In this document: positions 17,977 to 26,902 of the stretch, piece by piece
How positions within the stretch are numbered: position 1 is the first letter of the stretch
How the letters are laid out: the number at the start of each line of letters is the position of its first letter
NCBI GenBank assembly: GCA_045617625.1
Contig: JAZLJA010000022.1
Location: forward strand, 10,157 to 74,156
Direction: 5' to 3'
Length of the DNA stretch: 64,000 bases
DNA from: Firm-04 sp045617625
Lineage (GTDB): Bacteria > Bacillota > Clostridia > Oscillospirales > Ruminococcaceae
Translations under genes and position numbers: made by a program
The notes under the pieces: generated by a model
What the model was told of the DNA's origin: nothing
Database searches by the model: none
The model's input: only the letters and a program-made list of their open reading frames with translations

Positions 17977-20043
17977 TCAGCGTCCGCCCCACGGATTCTG
18001 ATTGCCGCCCGTAGAGGATGATGCACTTGCCTGTGTGCCGCCGCTGATTGTTCCGCTCAGATAAATGGTCTGCGTGTCATCAAGTGTCTCAATCGGTATG
18101 CCGCTGACCGTACCGCCTGTGTAGAATACCGCATCTGGTGTGTCCGAACAGCCTGCCGTCAGCGAGGTCACAGCCTTATCCGCGATGAACGACACGATCA
18201 CATTGCCGTTTGTTTCTGCAAGAGTGATGCGCGTGTTTGCCGATGCCGAGCAGGATGCTTTGACATTAGAAGCCAGCTCTGCGCCGCCCATGCCGCCAAA
18301 GCCGCCGCTGGAACCCTTGTCAATGACATACACGCCGCCCGAATAGGTCTTTGAGCCATCACAGTCGAACGGTTCATTGCCGTTGGAGATGAAATATCCG
18401 CCTGTAATGGAAATGCTGCCGTTGGAATCAAAGCCATCGTGGTCACCGTCCGCACAGTTGACGATGCCCAGACCGCCTGCGAGATTCAGGACATTGTTTC
18501 CGCCGCCGCCAAAGCCGCCCCAGCCACCTTGATTCCAGCCGCCGGGATTCTGGTTGCCCGAGCCGTCTGCACCGCCTGCTGCATTGTAACCGTCGTCCTT
18601 TGCGTTGACAACCACCGTGCCTGCGTACTGGTAGATATTCTGCCCCTCAACGCCCTCGTAGCAGGTCGAAACCGCAATCGCAAAATCACTGACAGCGCCG
18701 CCCTGTTTGCCAAGTGTAAGGTCTTTGTCACAATGGAGCGCATCGTCTGCGGATGCCAGTGTCAGCTTGCCGCCTGTGATCGTCAATCCTCCTGCACAAT
18801 GCACACAGTCATCTGAGGAGTCAATATCAAGCTGTCCGCCGCTGATGGAAATTGTGCCGCCGCTGACATAGTTGCCTGCATCATCGGTGATGCCTGACGC
18901 TTTCAGACCTTTTGCGCTCTGTTCGGTTTTGTTGGAATTGCCGTCCATGCCGAAACCGCCCCAGCCGCCGCCTTGATTGCCGCCTGCTGCCGTGCCTGTG
19001 AATGCAGAACCCTGATAGGTGGAAATCTTGATATTGCCGCCGTTTACTTCAAGTGTCTGCTTTGCCGAGATGCCGTCACCATACGAAGTGACATCGACCG
19101 TGCCGTTTGTCAGGCGGATGAGTCCCTCGTCCTCACCATTGCCCGTTGCGCGGATACCGTCGCCGTTTTCAGCTTTGACTGTGACCAGCAGCGCGGAATC
19201 GTCCTCAGAATCGGGATCTCCGATACGCACGCTGTCCTTGCCGCGAATGCCGTCATCGACCGCATTGACCGTCACATCGCCGTTCCAGATTTTCAGATCG
19301 TTTTTGCAGACAATACCGTCTGCCGCCTTGCCGTTGACGATCAGTTTGCCCTTACCTTTGATTTTCATGTCGTCGCAGGAATAGATCGCACCCATATCAC
19401 CGTCTGCATTGGTGTATTCTGTGCCGTCCGAAATCGTGTTGACGGTATCCTTTTTAACGGTCAGCACGAATTCATCGCCGATAGATGTGACGTATACAGG
19501 TGAATCCTTGCTGTTTGCAAGTGTCAGACCGCGCAGATTGCAGGTCACCTGTCCGTCCGCATAGGTTTCCTTGCTGACGTCGATGCAAAGCTGTCCATTC
19601 TCACATTCGCCGTCCACATCGACCTCGCAAGGCTTAGTAATCGTAACATAGGTGTTGTTTTTCACGATGACATTGTCGGCGTTCTCTGCTGCAACGATCT
19701 CGCCGTTTGCGTTCAAAAGCGTGACTGCGGATGCGCCGTATTGGATCATCGTCACCACATTGTCGCCCGATGCGGACGGCGTATTTCCGCGCAGGATCTG
19801 ACGTTTCAGCAATGTCAGATCAACGACATTCAGTTTTCCGTCCACATTGAGGTCGGCTGCGGCGGCATCGCTGAGGGTTTGTGTCTGCCCTGTGAGATAC
19901 TTGCTGAGTGCAACGGCATCCGCGACTGATACCTTGCCGTCAGCGTTCACATCCCCGACTGCGGCAGCACACGCCTGCGCCGAAAATGCAAGGGACATGG
20001 CTGCTGTGAGAATCACAGCGGTGCTTTTACGTTTCATCTTCAT
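17977..20043 (-). CDS. Dockerin-bearing DUF4353 beta-helix carbohydrate-binding protein
   Basis: Secreted cellulosomal protein, 688 residues. Signal peptide (about 1-28, ending SAQACAAA). A type I dockerin follows directly (about 30-90), with Ca-binding repeats DVNADGKVSVAD and DLNVDGKLNVVD. The remainder is a right-handed beta-helix-like DUF4353 region with many Asp/Gly turns (AVDDGIRGKDS, DSSDDCVHCAGG, SADDALHCDKD, AKDDGYNAAGG) and Gly/Trp-rich insertions (NQGGGWGGFG). The Clostridium thermocellum member Cthe_2159 binds polygalacturonate and cellulose; that function is inferred. ATG 20043 is preceded by GAGAGGAAAG. An N-terminal dockerin is less common than a C-terminal one. Confidence 0.85.
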   Translation of the reverse strand: MKMKRKSTAVILTAAMSLAFSAQACAAAVGDVNADGKVSVADAVALSKYLTGQTQTLSDAAAADLNVDGKLNVVDLTLLKRQILRGNTPSASGDNVVTMIQYGASAVTLLNANGEIVAAENADNVIVKNNTYVTITKPCEVDVDGECENGQLCIDVSKETYADGQVTCNLRGLTLANSKDSPVYVTSIGDEFVLTVKKDTVNTISDGTEYTNADGDMGAIYSCDDMKIKGKGKLIVNGKAADGIVCKNDLKIWNGDVTVNAVDDGIRGKDSVRIGDPDSEDDSALLVTVKAENGDGIRATGNGEDEGLIRLTNGTVDVTSYGDGISAKQTLEVNGGNIKISTYQGSAFTGTAAGGNQGGGWGGFGMDGNSNKTEQSAKGLKASGITDDAGNYVSGGTISISGGQLDIDSSDDCVHCAGGLTITGGKLTLASADDALHCDKDLTLGKQGGAVSDFAIAVSTCYEGVEGQNIYQYAGTVVVNAKDDGYNAAGGADGSGNQNPGGWNQGGWGGFGGGGNNVLNLAGGLGIVNCADGDHDGFDSNGSISITGGYFISNGNEPFDCDGSKTYSGGVYVIDKGSSGGFGGMGGAELASNVKASCSASANTRITLAETNGNVIVSFIADKAVTSLTAGCSDTPDAVFYTGGTVSGIPIETLDDTQTIYLSGTISGGTQASASSSTGGNQNPWGGR

Positions 20044-20148
20044 AGGTACTCTTTCCTCTCTCTGTTTTTTTATATTTTGAATGCACAGCATAAGCTTTAC
20101 CATTCATCATAGAGTATATCAGACAAAGATGAAATGGAGCTGAAAATC

Positions 20149-20307
20149 CTATTGTTTGGAAGGAATTGAAACATAGAGTGTGTTGATATGCTCCCAGCCT
20201 TCCGCACGAATCGTTCCTCTATGCTCTTGTACGATGGAATCTGCAATGGACAACCCAACCCCGTAGCTTTCGCCGTCATTCCAAACTTTTATGGCACGAT
20301 AGAACAT
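20149..20307 (-). pseudogene. Sensor histidine kinase C-terminal remnant
   Basis: A 52-codon open frame reads MFYRAIKVWNDGES, then GVGLSIADSIVQEHRG, then NTLYVSIP and stop. This is the end of a HATPase domain: the FYRA box, the G2 box GxGLSIA and the last beta-strand. An in-frame TAG sits two codons upstream of the ATG and no ATP-lid N-box, HisKA or sensor part exists nearby. It is a decayed fragment of a two-component kinase, left between the DUF4353-dockerin gene and the acyl-CoA synthetase terminator. No response regulator remnant was seen. Confidence 0.75.
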
Positions 20308-20366
20308 ACACTACCCCATCGGTGTTGCAGCAACGACTGCTGTTGCTGACAGTATGAAACACGACA
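20308..20366. other. Non-coding stretch beside kinase remnant
   Basis: Short gap between the kinase remnant and the next terminator. Nothing coding is seen; translation in the kinase frame is broken by a stop, so no further kinase sequence could be traced here. Confidence 0.3.
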
Positions 20367-20409
20367 AAAAAGAAAGGCTGCGTTACCGCATAGGTTACGC
20401 AGCCTTTTC
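20367..20409 (-). terminator. Terminator of the acyl-CoA synthetase fusion gene
   Basis: AAAGGCTGCGT pairs with ACGCAGCCTTT, extended by ACC/GGT after one mismatch. On the minus strand the stem is followed by CTTTTTT. Lies about 60 bases after the stop codon at 20466. Confidence 0.8.
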
Positions 20410-20465
20410 TTCAAATCAGAAATACTTCTTTATTCATCCCCATCTTTTTCTCACAGGGCGTTTCT

Positions 20466-22823
20466 TTATTCATTGGACTGCTTTGCAACGTATCGCTTGG
20501 CATCTTCCTCACGCAGTTCGGCTCTGCGGATTTTTCCGCTGCCCTGCGTTTTCGGAAGACTATCACGAAATTCCACAACACGCGGATATTTATAAGGAGC
20601 TGTTGCCTTTTTGACGTAATTCTGGATTTCCTTCTTCAATTCATCTGAAGGAACAGTACCCTTTGTAAGCACAATCGTAGCTTTCACAAGCTGACCACGA
20701 ATCTCATCCGGTACGCCCGTCACAGCACATTCGAGAACATACGGCAACTCCATGATGACGCTTTCGATCTCAAACGGACCAATACGATAACCTGACGATT
20801 TGATCAGATCATCAACGCGTCCCACATACCAGAAATAGCCATCCTCATCTCTCCATGCGGTATCGCCTGTATGATAGAAACCATCGCGCCACGACTCTTT
20901 CGTATGTTCCTCATCATTGTAATAGCACAGAGCCATTCCGCAAATCGGTTTGTCTTTGAGACGGATGCAGATCTCACCAGTCTCACCAACACCGGCTTCT
21001 GTGCCATCAGGAAGCAGAATCGTCACATCATAGAGCGGATTCGGCTTGCCCATGCTGCCGGGCTTTGGCGTCATGCCAACAAAATTCGCAATCGAAAGCG
21101 TGGTTTCCGTTTGTCCGAATCCTTCCATCAGCGAAAGACCTGTTGCCGCCTTAAACTGATTGAATACCTCGGGATTCAGTGCCTCGCCGGCGATCGCCGC
21201 ATACTTCAACGAGGACAAATCGTATTTCGACAAATCTTCCTTGATGAAGAAACGATACATCGTGGGAGGTGCGCAAAAGCTTGAAATGTTGTATTTTGCA
21301 AACATCGGGAGAATATCTTCGGCATGGAAACGATCAAAATCATAGACAAATACAGCTGTCTCACACATCCACTGCCCGTAGAGTTTGCCCCACAGTGCTT
21401 TGCCCCAGCCTGTATCCGAAATGGTAAAATGCATACCGCTCGGATCAACATTGTGCCAGTAACGTGCTGTGGTGTAATGTCCCAACGGATACTGATAGCT
21501 GTGCATTGCGATTTTCGGATAACCTGATGTACCGGATGTAAAGAACATGAGCATCGGATCAGTGCCGCAGGGAGCATTTTCACTGCGCTGAAAATGGGTG
21601 CTGTACGCGGGTAGATCTTCATTGAAATCATGCCAGCCGTCACGCGATCCGCCAACAAGGATTTTTGTCCGTAAATTGGGAGATTTTGCTGCTGCCTTAT
21701 CAACTTCGTCTGCTACCATACCGTCAGCTGTACATACCACAGCACTGATGCCTGCAGATGCAAACCGATAGGTGTAATCGTGCTCCAAAAGCTGATTCGA
21801 CGCAGGAATAACGATCGCGCCAAGACGGTGCAATGCCAGAATGGAAAACCAGAATTGATAATGACGCTTCAGCACAAGCATAACTCGGTCGCCGCGCTGA
21901 ATGCCCAGAGACTTGAAATAGTTCGCAGTCTGGCAGGAATACTTCTTAATTTCCGCAAACGTAAATCTTCGCTCGGATTTATCGTTCGCTACATACATCA
22001 GCGCGAGTTTATCAGGGCATTTCTTGGCAAGTTCATCTACAATATCAAAAGCAAAATTGAATTTATCTTCATTGCGGAAATGCACACCCGTCAGCATTCC
22101 GGTGGCATCCGTTTCACAGGAAACGAACCGTTCAGCCACAGGATGCGAAAGCCCTGCCTTATCCACGTTTGTGGAAACATGCTCCTGCAACTGTTCCTGA
22201 TATTCAGTCATCCCTGTTGTGCCGTTTGGCGCCATTACAAACGCATAGATCTCACAGTCTTCGCCGCCCAAAGCAATTTCATCATGCGGTGTGGAACTGT
22301 CATAGTAAATGCAGTCACCCTCATGCAGTGTTTCGGTGTGCGTACCGATAATCATGCGCAAGGTGCCCTTGATGACAATGTCCATTTCCTGCCCTGCATG
22401 ACTGCCCAAATGCAGCGGACGCGACAAAGCCTCTTCAGAAAAAGGAATCACCACATGAAACGGTTCTGCAATCTTATTCTTGAACTTATATGCAAGACGA
22501 TTATATGCAAATCCTGCACGGCGCACAATCGGCAGACCTTCGCCTTTTCGCGTTACAGTATAACTCGTCAGTTCGGGACTGTTACCCTCCATCAGTTCTG
22601 CAATATCGACATGAAATACGCCTGCACATTTATGAATAAAACTAAAGCTGAAATCGGTTTCACCCGACTCCAAACGTACATATTCATCCTCGGAGAAACC
22701 GATCTGCTCAGCCATCTCCGAAACGCTGATACTCAAATCCTCACGCAAGCTGCGAATTCGCTGCGCAACCTCATGAATTTTCTGTTCGGTTCCTGCAAGC
22801 ACGGTCTGATTCTGCTGCTCCAT
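20466..22823 (-). CDS. HTH-cupin-acyl-CoA synthetase fusion (ACSM-like)
   Basis: 785-residue three-part protein. Residues about 17-72 form an XRE-type helix-turn-helix (SVSEMAEQIGFSEDEYVRLESG) and about 118-200 a cupin barrel (PLHLGSHAGQEMDIVIKG, TPHDEIALGG). The rest is a complete ANL adenylate-forming enzyme with FFTSGTSGYPKIAMH, GFGQTETT, YHTGDTAWRDEDGYF, KSSGYRIGPFEIES and the catalytic-lysine end KTQGSGKIRRAEL. DTGWGKALWG is typical of medium- or branched-chain acyl-CoA synthetases. ATG 22823 has AAAGGAG nine bases upstream. It is monocistronic, with its own T-box leader reading isoleucine. Inferred role: activating 2-methylbutyrate for isoleucine synthesis. Whether the HTH binds DNA is unknown. 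Confidence 0.85.
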   Translation of the reverse strand: MEQQNQTVLAGTEQKIHEVAQRIRSLREDLSISVSEMAEQIGFSEDEYVRLESGETDFSFSFIHKCAGVFHVDIAELMEGNSPELTSYTVTRKGEGLPIVRRAGFAYNRLAYKFKNKIAEPFHVVIPFSEEALSRPLHLGSHAGQEMDIVIKGTLRMIIGTHTETLHEGDCIYYDSSTPHDEIALGGEDCEIYAFVMAPNGTTGMTEYQEQLQEHVSTNVDKAGLSHPVAERFVSCETDATGMLTGVHFRNEDKFNFAFDIVDELAKKCPDKLALMYVANDKSERRFTFAEIKKYSCQTANYFKSLGIQRGDRVMLVLKRHYQFWFSILALHRLGAIVIPASNQLLEHDYTYRFASAGISAVVCTADGMVADEVDKAAAKSPNLRTKILVGGSRDGWHDFNEDLPAYSTHFQRSENAPCGTDPMLMFFTSGTSGYPKIAMHSYQYPLGHYTTARYWHNVDPSGMHFTISDTGWGKALWGKLYGQWMCETAVFVYDFDRFHAEDILPMFAKYNISSFCAPPTMYRFFIKEDLSKYDLSSLKYAAIAGEALNPEVFNQFKAATGLSLMEGFGQTETTLSIANFVGMTPKPGSMGKPNPLYDVTILLPDGTEAGVGETGEICIRLKDKPICGMALCYYNDEEHTKESWRDGFYHTGDTAWRDEDGYFWYVGRVDDLIKSSGYRIGPFEIESVIMELPYVLECAVTGVPDEIRGQLVKATIVLTKGTVPSDELKKEIQNYVKKATAPYKYPRVVEFRDSLPKTQGSGKIRRAELREEDAKRYVAKQSNE

Positions 22824-22847
22824 ACTGGTTTTCTCCTTTCCAAAAAT

Positions 22848-23128
22848 AAAAAAGCCCATCTCAAAGCAAACTTTGAGACGAGCCTTGTTAACCCGCGGTA
22901 CCACTCAAATTGCGCTGTGATATTTCACAATCGCCACTATCAGGCTCTGTCCACAGAGGATAAGCCCTATGCTTTTACGCAGCCTCACGAAAGCACCTAT
23001 TAGCCACACAAAATGACGTTCAGCACTTCTGCTCAGAAGGGATATGTTTCAAATGCCGCACCGATTCACACCAACCATCGGCTCTCTGAAAGCGTTCAAG
23101 ATGAAACACTTGTCTTCCTCATCGCTTT
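22848..23128 (-). promoter_or_regulatory. T-box riboswitch, isoleucine specifier (ATC)
   Basis: Classical T-box leader. The antiterminator core TGGTACCGCGGGTTAA lies at about 22889-22904. The terminator is AGGCTCGTCTCAAAG with its partner CTTTGAGATGGGCTT, followed by six T (22848-22885). Stem I has AGAGAGC and GGTTGGTGTGAA distal elements and a GATGA/TGAGC kink. Specifier loop: GAAG-7 nt-TTTCA opposite TGAAA-CAT-ATC-C-CTTC, placing codon ATC at 23041-23043. The register equals that of the Trp T-box at 55.5 kb (AAA-TGG-C). The antiterminator bulge TGGT would pair with A73-CCA, as in tRNA-Ile. Confidence 0.85.
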
Positions 23129-23134
23129 ATGTTC

Positions 23135-23163
23135 AGTATAACACATTTCACGCTGCTTGTCAA
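23135..23163 (-). promoter_or_regulatory. Promoter of the Ile T-box leader
   Basis: On the minus strand TTGACA (23158-23163), 17-base spacer, TATACT (23135-23140). Transcription would start near 23128, just before stem I. Confidence 0.8.
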
Positions 23164-23215
23164 GTACATAACCGAATTTATTTACTGAATTCCGATGTTT
23201 TCCTGCAGTAAGATA

Positions 23216-23878
23216 TCATTCTGATCTCGTTTTTTTGACAAGCTTTGTGAACGCAGGATCCGAACAGTATGCTTTCAAAGGGCAATCACTGCAAAGCGGA
23301 TTACGAGCACGGCAGATGTCACGCCCAAACTGAACGATCTGGTGACAATACCGTGCGGAACGGTCAGGCGGCAAAATGTAGTGTAAATCGTTTTCAACCT
23401 GTTCCGGTGCATGATTCTTGGTGAGTCCCAATCGTCCGGAAATGCGAATACAATGTGTGTCAGTTACGACTGCCGGCAGACCATAAACATCGCCCAACAG
23501 CAAATTTGCCGTTTTTCTGCCAACGCCGGGCAGCGACAACAGATCCTCCATGTTATCAGGCAGTCTGCAATCAAAAACATCGATCAGGCGGCAGCACATT
23601 GCTTTGATGCTTTCCGCTTTGGAATGATAAAACCCACACGGCTTCACCGCCTCCTCCAGCTCTTTGATTTCCGCTGAAGCAAACGATTCGAGCGTTGGAA
23701 ATTGCTGAAACAGTGTTTGGGTCACAATGTTAACCCTTGCATCCGTACATTGAGCGCTCAGGCGCGTTGCAATCAAAAGCTGATACGGCTCGTCGTATTC
23801 GAGAGAACATTTCGCGTCAGGATAGATCGTATCCAGGATGTCACAGATGGAAAGGGCTTTTTTCTTCAGGCTATTCAT
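23216..23878 (-). CDS. nth: Endonuclease III
   Basis: DNA glycosylase/AP lyase for oxidised pyrimidines, 220 residues. The helix-hairpin-helix LPGVGRKTANLLLG carries the catalytic Lys, the catalytic Asp lies in VVTDTHC, and the [4Fe-4S] ligands are C-x6-C-x2-C-x5-C in CRARNPLCSDCPLKAYC. ATG 23878 follows AAGGAGG by five bases. The stop codon lies about 50 bases before the T-box promoter, so it is independent of the downstream gene. Confidence 0.95.
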   Translation of the reverse strand: MNSLKKKALSICDILDTIYPDAKCSLEYDEPYQLLIATRLSAQCTDARVNIVTQTLFQQFPTLESFASAEIKELEEAVKPCGFYHSKAESIKAMCCRLIDVFDCRLPDNMEDLLSLPGVGRKTANLLLGDVYGLPAVVTDTHCIRISGRLGLTKNHAPEQVENDLHYILPPDRSARYCHQIVQFGRDICRARNPLCSDCPLKAYCSDPAFTKLVKKTRSE

Positions 23879-23947
23879 GTCTGCCTCCTTGACTTTTCAT
23901 GCGTTTCGTGCTATCATAAATACATTCCAGTTGGAAAGGATGATTCA

Positions 23948-24493
23948 ATGGGCATCGCCGCTGCATTTGAAAAAGAAAAACTGATTCTTGCAATGCTCTA
24001 TACAGACGAAGCACTTGCAGATGAAATGACAAACAAACTGATCTCAATGTATGGAGAATGTGATGTTGTCTCCCCTGCCTACTGCTTTTCAGAAATTTCA
24101 CCATACTACGACAATGAAATGAACGGAAAAGTATACCGCAAAATGATGAGTTTTCAGGAGTGCCGTGATCCGAAGGAACTCGCAGAAATCAAAACTGCGA
24201 CCAATGCACTTGAACAATCATGTGCAGTTGATAGCAATCGCCGCTTGAACCTCGATCCCGGATTCGTAAGCTGCGGCAGACTGTCTCTTGCAACAACAAA
24301 GAACGCAGGACATCGAATCCCTTTGCATGACGGAATATATGCCGAATTAACGTTGTTCTACGCCAGAAACGAATGGCATCCGTTTCCATGGACGTATATG
24401 GATTTCAAGCTGCCGCAGGTGCATCAGTTTTTGACACAGGTACGCCACAAATACATGATACAGCGCAAAGCTGCACTGGCTTCGGCAGAATGA
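23948..24493 (+). CDS. DUF4416 family protein
   Basis: 181-residue soluble protein. Family signature blocks are visible: SEISPYYDNEMNGKVYRKMMSF, IKTATNALEQ, RRLNLDPGFVSCGRLSLAT, KNAGHRIPLHDGIYAELTL and PWTYMDFKLP. The family is sometimes labelled GTP-binding in databases but has no P-loop here; function unknown. ATG 23948 follows GAAAGGATGATTCA. Divergent from nth, converges on the lipoprotein gene. Confidence 0.85.
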   Translation: MGIAAAFEKEKLILAMLYTDEALADEMTNKLISMYGECDVVSPAYCFSEISPYYDNEMNGKVYRKMMSFQECRDPKELAEIKTATNALEQSCAVDSNRRLNLDPGFVSCGRLSLATTKNAGHRIPLHDGIYAELTLFYARNEWHPFPWTYMDFKLPQVHQFLTQVRHKYMIQRKAALASAE

Positions 24494-24537
24494 ACCAACA
24501 GCATTATTATAACATATATCCTGATATACGTCAAGCC

Positions 24538-24580
24538 AAAGCAGCAGCCGATTTCTCGTGCTGCTGCTTTATGTATATGT
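24538..24580. terminator. Terminator between converging DUF4416 and lipoprotein genes
   Basis: AAAGCAGCAGC / GCTGCTGCTTT, 11-base perfect stem, 11-base loop. A T-rich stretch follows on the plus strand. Serves at least the DUF4416 gene. Confidence 0.6.
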
Positions 24581-24589
24581 TCTTTTTTC

Positions 24590-26692
24590 TTACATTTCGT
24601 GCTCATTCGGGCGATGATTCGGTCTATCAAGCGGCATCTGACCATCAAAACCATTCGGCGGCATTGGGTTATCGTCCGGAGGTGTCTGCCCTTCAAATCC
24701 GTCAGGCGGCATTGCGTTTCCGTCCGGAGGTGTCGGTCTTTCAAATCCGTCGGAATCATTTGGACGGAATCCGCCATGGCCACCCATTCCAAAGTTTCCG
24801 CCGTTTCCGGAAGCGATTTCATTTCCCGCTGTATATGTCCCTTCATCTGCCCATTCATCCGAATTAAAGCTTCCGTCGAGTTCTCCGCCTGTATAAACAT
24901 GATACCCATCAATCATACCGTTGGCACTGAATACAATTCCTTTCGCTTCTTTCGGCGTTTTCATTGCACCGAGCAAAACTCCATCATCGTCTGTCACAGC
25001 AATCAGTGTGCCGACTGGTGCATTCAATGATGCAGAGGCAATATAGTTTGCGTCGGGTGTTTCCATCATCCCCGTCGATCCGACTGCCATCAACACACCG
25101 CCTGTAACCGTGATTGTGTTTTGATTATCACCGCAATCCAGCGGACCATTGCCGTCATTTGTGGGACCGCACACGATCACTGTCCCGCCTGTCATAGTGA
25201 TGTCGCCGTTGGAATCCAAGCCATCCCCGTCTGCATTGACATATAAATATCCACCGCTGAGATACAGCTCACCTGATCCGTTTGACATCCCGCCAAAACC
25301 TCCGAACGTACCATTTCCGCGCCGCTTTTCATTTTGCTTGGATACTTCATCCGTATTCGTAGAATCCGATTCACCAGAGGCATTCACGCCATCGTCCTGC
25401 GCAGTGATATGCGTTTCACCGCCCTCCAATCGGATGCAATACGCTTCCAGCCCTTCATAGGATTCAACGACACATATCGTTGCATTTTCGGCAATCACAA
25501 GACTTGTATCAGCGTGAACGCCATCGTCTCCCGATGAGAGCGTCAGATTGCTTTTCCCAAACAGATATGCGGCATCATCTGCATGAAGCGCGTCATCTTC
25601 ACAATCTGCAACGATCTGTCCACCCTGTATTGCAATCATGGTACCTGCTTTGACGCCTTTACAACTTGTCGATTGTGTTTCGTCGAAATCCGCATGCTCA
25701 TTTTGTCTGCCCCAACCGCCAAAATCTTCATGATGAACGCGGACATTGGCACATCCGCCTCCGCTTTTGATGTTCAGCGTACCATCTGTCATATAGAACG
25801 ATACCGCACTGTCAATTGCATCCTGCGCAGCAATGATTGTCACATCTCCGCCTTCAAGCGTGATATTTCCCTTTCCATCTTTGTCTTCCGTCTGCGTTTT
25901 GATACCGTCGCCACCAGAGGATATCATCAGGTTTGCAGCTTTCATTGCAACAGAATCGTCACCGCGCACACCATGATTAACAGCATTCACCACAAGATTA
26001 CAGTTCAGAAGCTTTAAGTCATTACTGCACTGAATGCCATTGTTTTGATTTCCCTCAATCGTCAACGATCCTGCACCATTGATTGTGAGGTCGTCTTTTG
26101 AATACATGGCGGCATTGAAATCGCTCTTATCAGATCTTTTCGTATCTCTGAGAACATTCACCGTGTTCTCTGAAAGAGTCAGGATGGTCTTATCCGCATT
26201 TAGAATCATCAGCGGTGATGTGCGTTTGCTTGTGATATCAACCCCATTGAACACCAGATGCGCCTTTGCATTGTCATCTGTCATTTCCACCACAATACTG
26301 CCGTCTTCCAGATTTCCTTCAAACACATATGTGTTTTCATCGTGAATGGTAATGACACCGCCGCTGATATCAACTGCACCTGACGGCTCGGCAACTGCTT
26401 CATTGCCTTTCAAAGTGATTTTCACAGCACTTTTATCCCATTCCGTGTTCAGATCACTTTTTGAAAGCGTCAAAGGTTCAATTCGGGGCAAAACTGTATT
26501 CTCGATGCTTTTTGTTTGTGTGATGTCAGTATCATGTTGAGACATTGCCGACGTCTCGGATTCAGAAGACTGAAGACTGCTTGTGAAATCGCTTGATTCC
26601 GATGAAGATACCTTTTGACAGCCATTCATCAGGAGCAGTACCGCTACACCGACACAACATCTTTTCCATCCCATTTGATTATATTTTGTCAT
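24590..26692 (-). CDS. DUF4353 beta-helix carbohydrate-binding lipoprotein
   Basis: 700-residue cell-surface lipoprotein. Signal peptide with lipobox LLLMNGCQK (Cys near residue 18), followed by a Ser/Thr/Glu-rich spacer to about residue 60. The beta-helix region has repeated Asp/Gly turns (VNAVNHGVRGDDS, SSGGDGIKTQ, CEDDALHADDA, SSGDDGVHADTS, GDGLDSNGDITMTGG). The C-terminal tail is low-complexity with imperfect Pro-Asp-Gly repeats (PPDGFEGQTPPDDNP). Same family as the dockerin-bearing protein at 17977-20043, but anchored by lipid and without dockerin. ATG 26692 follows GAGGTGGGAGT. Presumed role: surface binding of pectin-like or other acidic glycans. Confidence 0.85.
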   Translation of the reverse strand: MTKYNQMGWKRCCVGVAVLLLMNGCQKVSSSESSDFTSSLQSSESETSAMSQHDTDITQTKSIENTVLPRIEPLTLSKSDLNTEWDKSAVKITLKGNEAVAEPSGAVDISGGVITIHDENTYVFEGNLEDGSIVVEMTDDNAKAHLVFNGVDITSKRTSPLMILNADKTILTLSENTVNVLRDTKRSDKSDFNAAMYSKDDLTINGAGSLTIEGNQNNGIQCSNDLKLLNCNLVVNAVNHGVRGDDSVAMKAANLMISSGGDGIKTQTEDKDGKGNITLEGGDVTIIAAQDAIDSAVSFYMTDGTLNIKSGGGCANVRVHHEDFGGWGRQNEHADFDETQSTSCKGVKAGTMIAIQGGQIVADCEDDALHADDAAYLFGKSNLTLSSGDDGVHADTSLVIAENATICVVESYEGLEAYCIRLEGGETHITAQDDGVNASGESDSTNTDEVSKQNEKRRGNGTFGGFGGMSNGSGELYLSGGYLYVNADGDGLDSNGDITMTGGTVIVCGPTNDGNGPLDCGDNQNTITVTGGVLMAVGSTGMMETPDANYIASASLNAPVGTLIAVTDDDGVLLGAMKTPKEAKGIVFSANGMIDGYHVYTGGELDGSFNSDEWADEGTYTAGNEIASGNGGNFGMGGHGGFRPNDSDGFERPTPPDGNAMPPDGFEGQTPPDDNPMPPNGFDGQMPLDRPNHRPNEHEM

Positions 26693-26835
26693 ACTCCCAC
26701 CTCTCGTCATCGTTTCATTCACTATAACAGAATAATATGCTGATTATGTGAAAAGGAATCGAAAACAATCTGAAACACGACTATCTGCACAAAATATTCA
26801 ATCAAAATTTGGATAGAAACACGAGATATTGCCCC

Positions 26836-26864
26836 ATGACAAATTCACTTCTTTGTGCTATAAT
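26836..26864 (+). promoter_or_regulatory. Promoter for ion channel gene
   Basis: ATGACA (26836-26841), 17-base spacer, TATAAT (26859-26864). Confidence 0.65.
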
Positions 26865-26902
26865 ATATATAACAACATCTTGATATGAAAGAGGTGCAGC
26901 AT

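Noticed and set aside
21780..23003. Plus-strand open frame (407 codons) opposite the acyl-CoA synthetase and T-box
   Set aside because: Crosses a well-supported gene and its riboswitch on the other strand; no protein family features.
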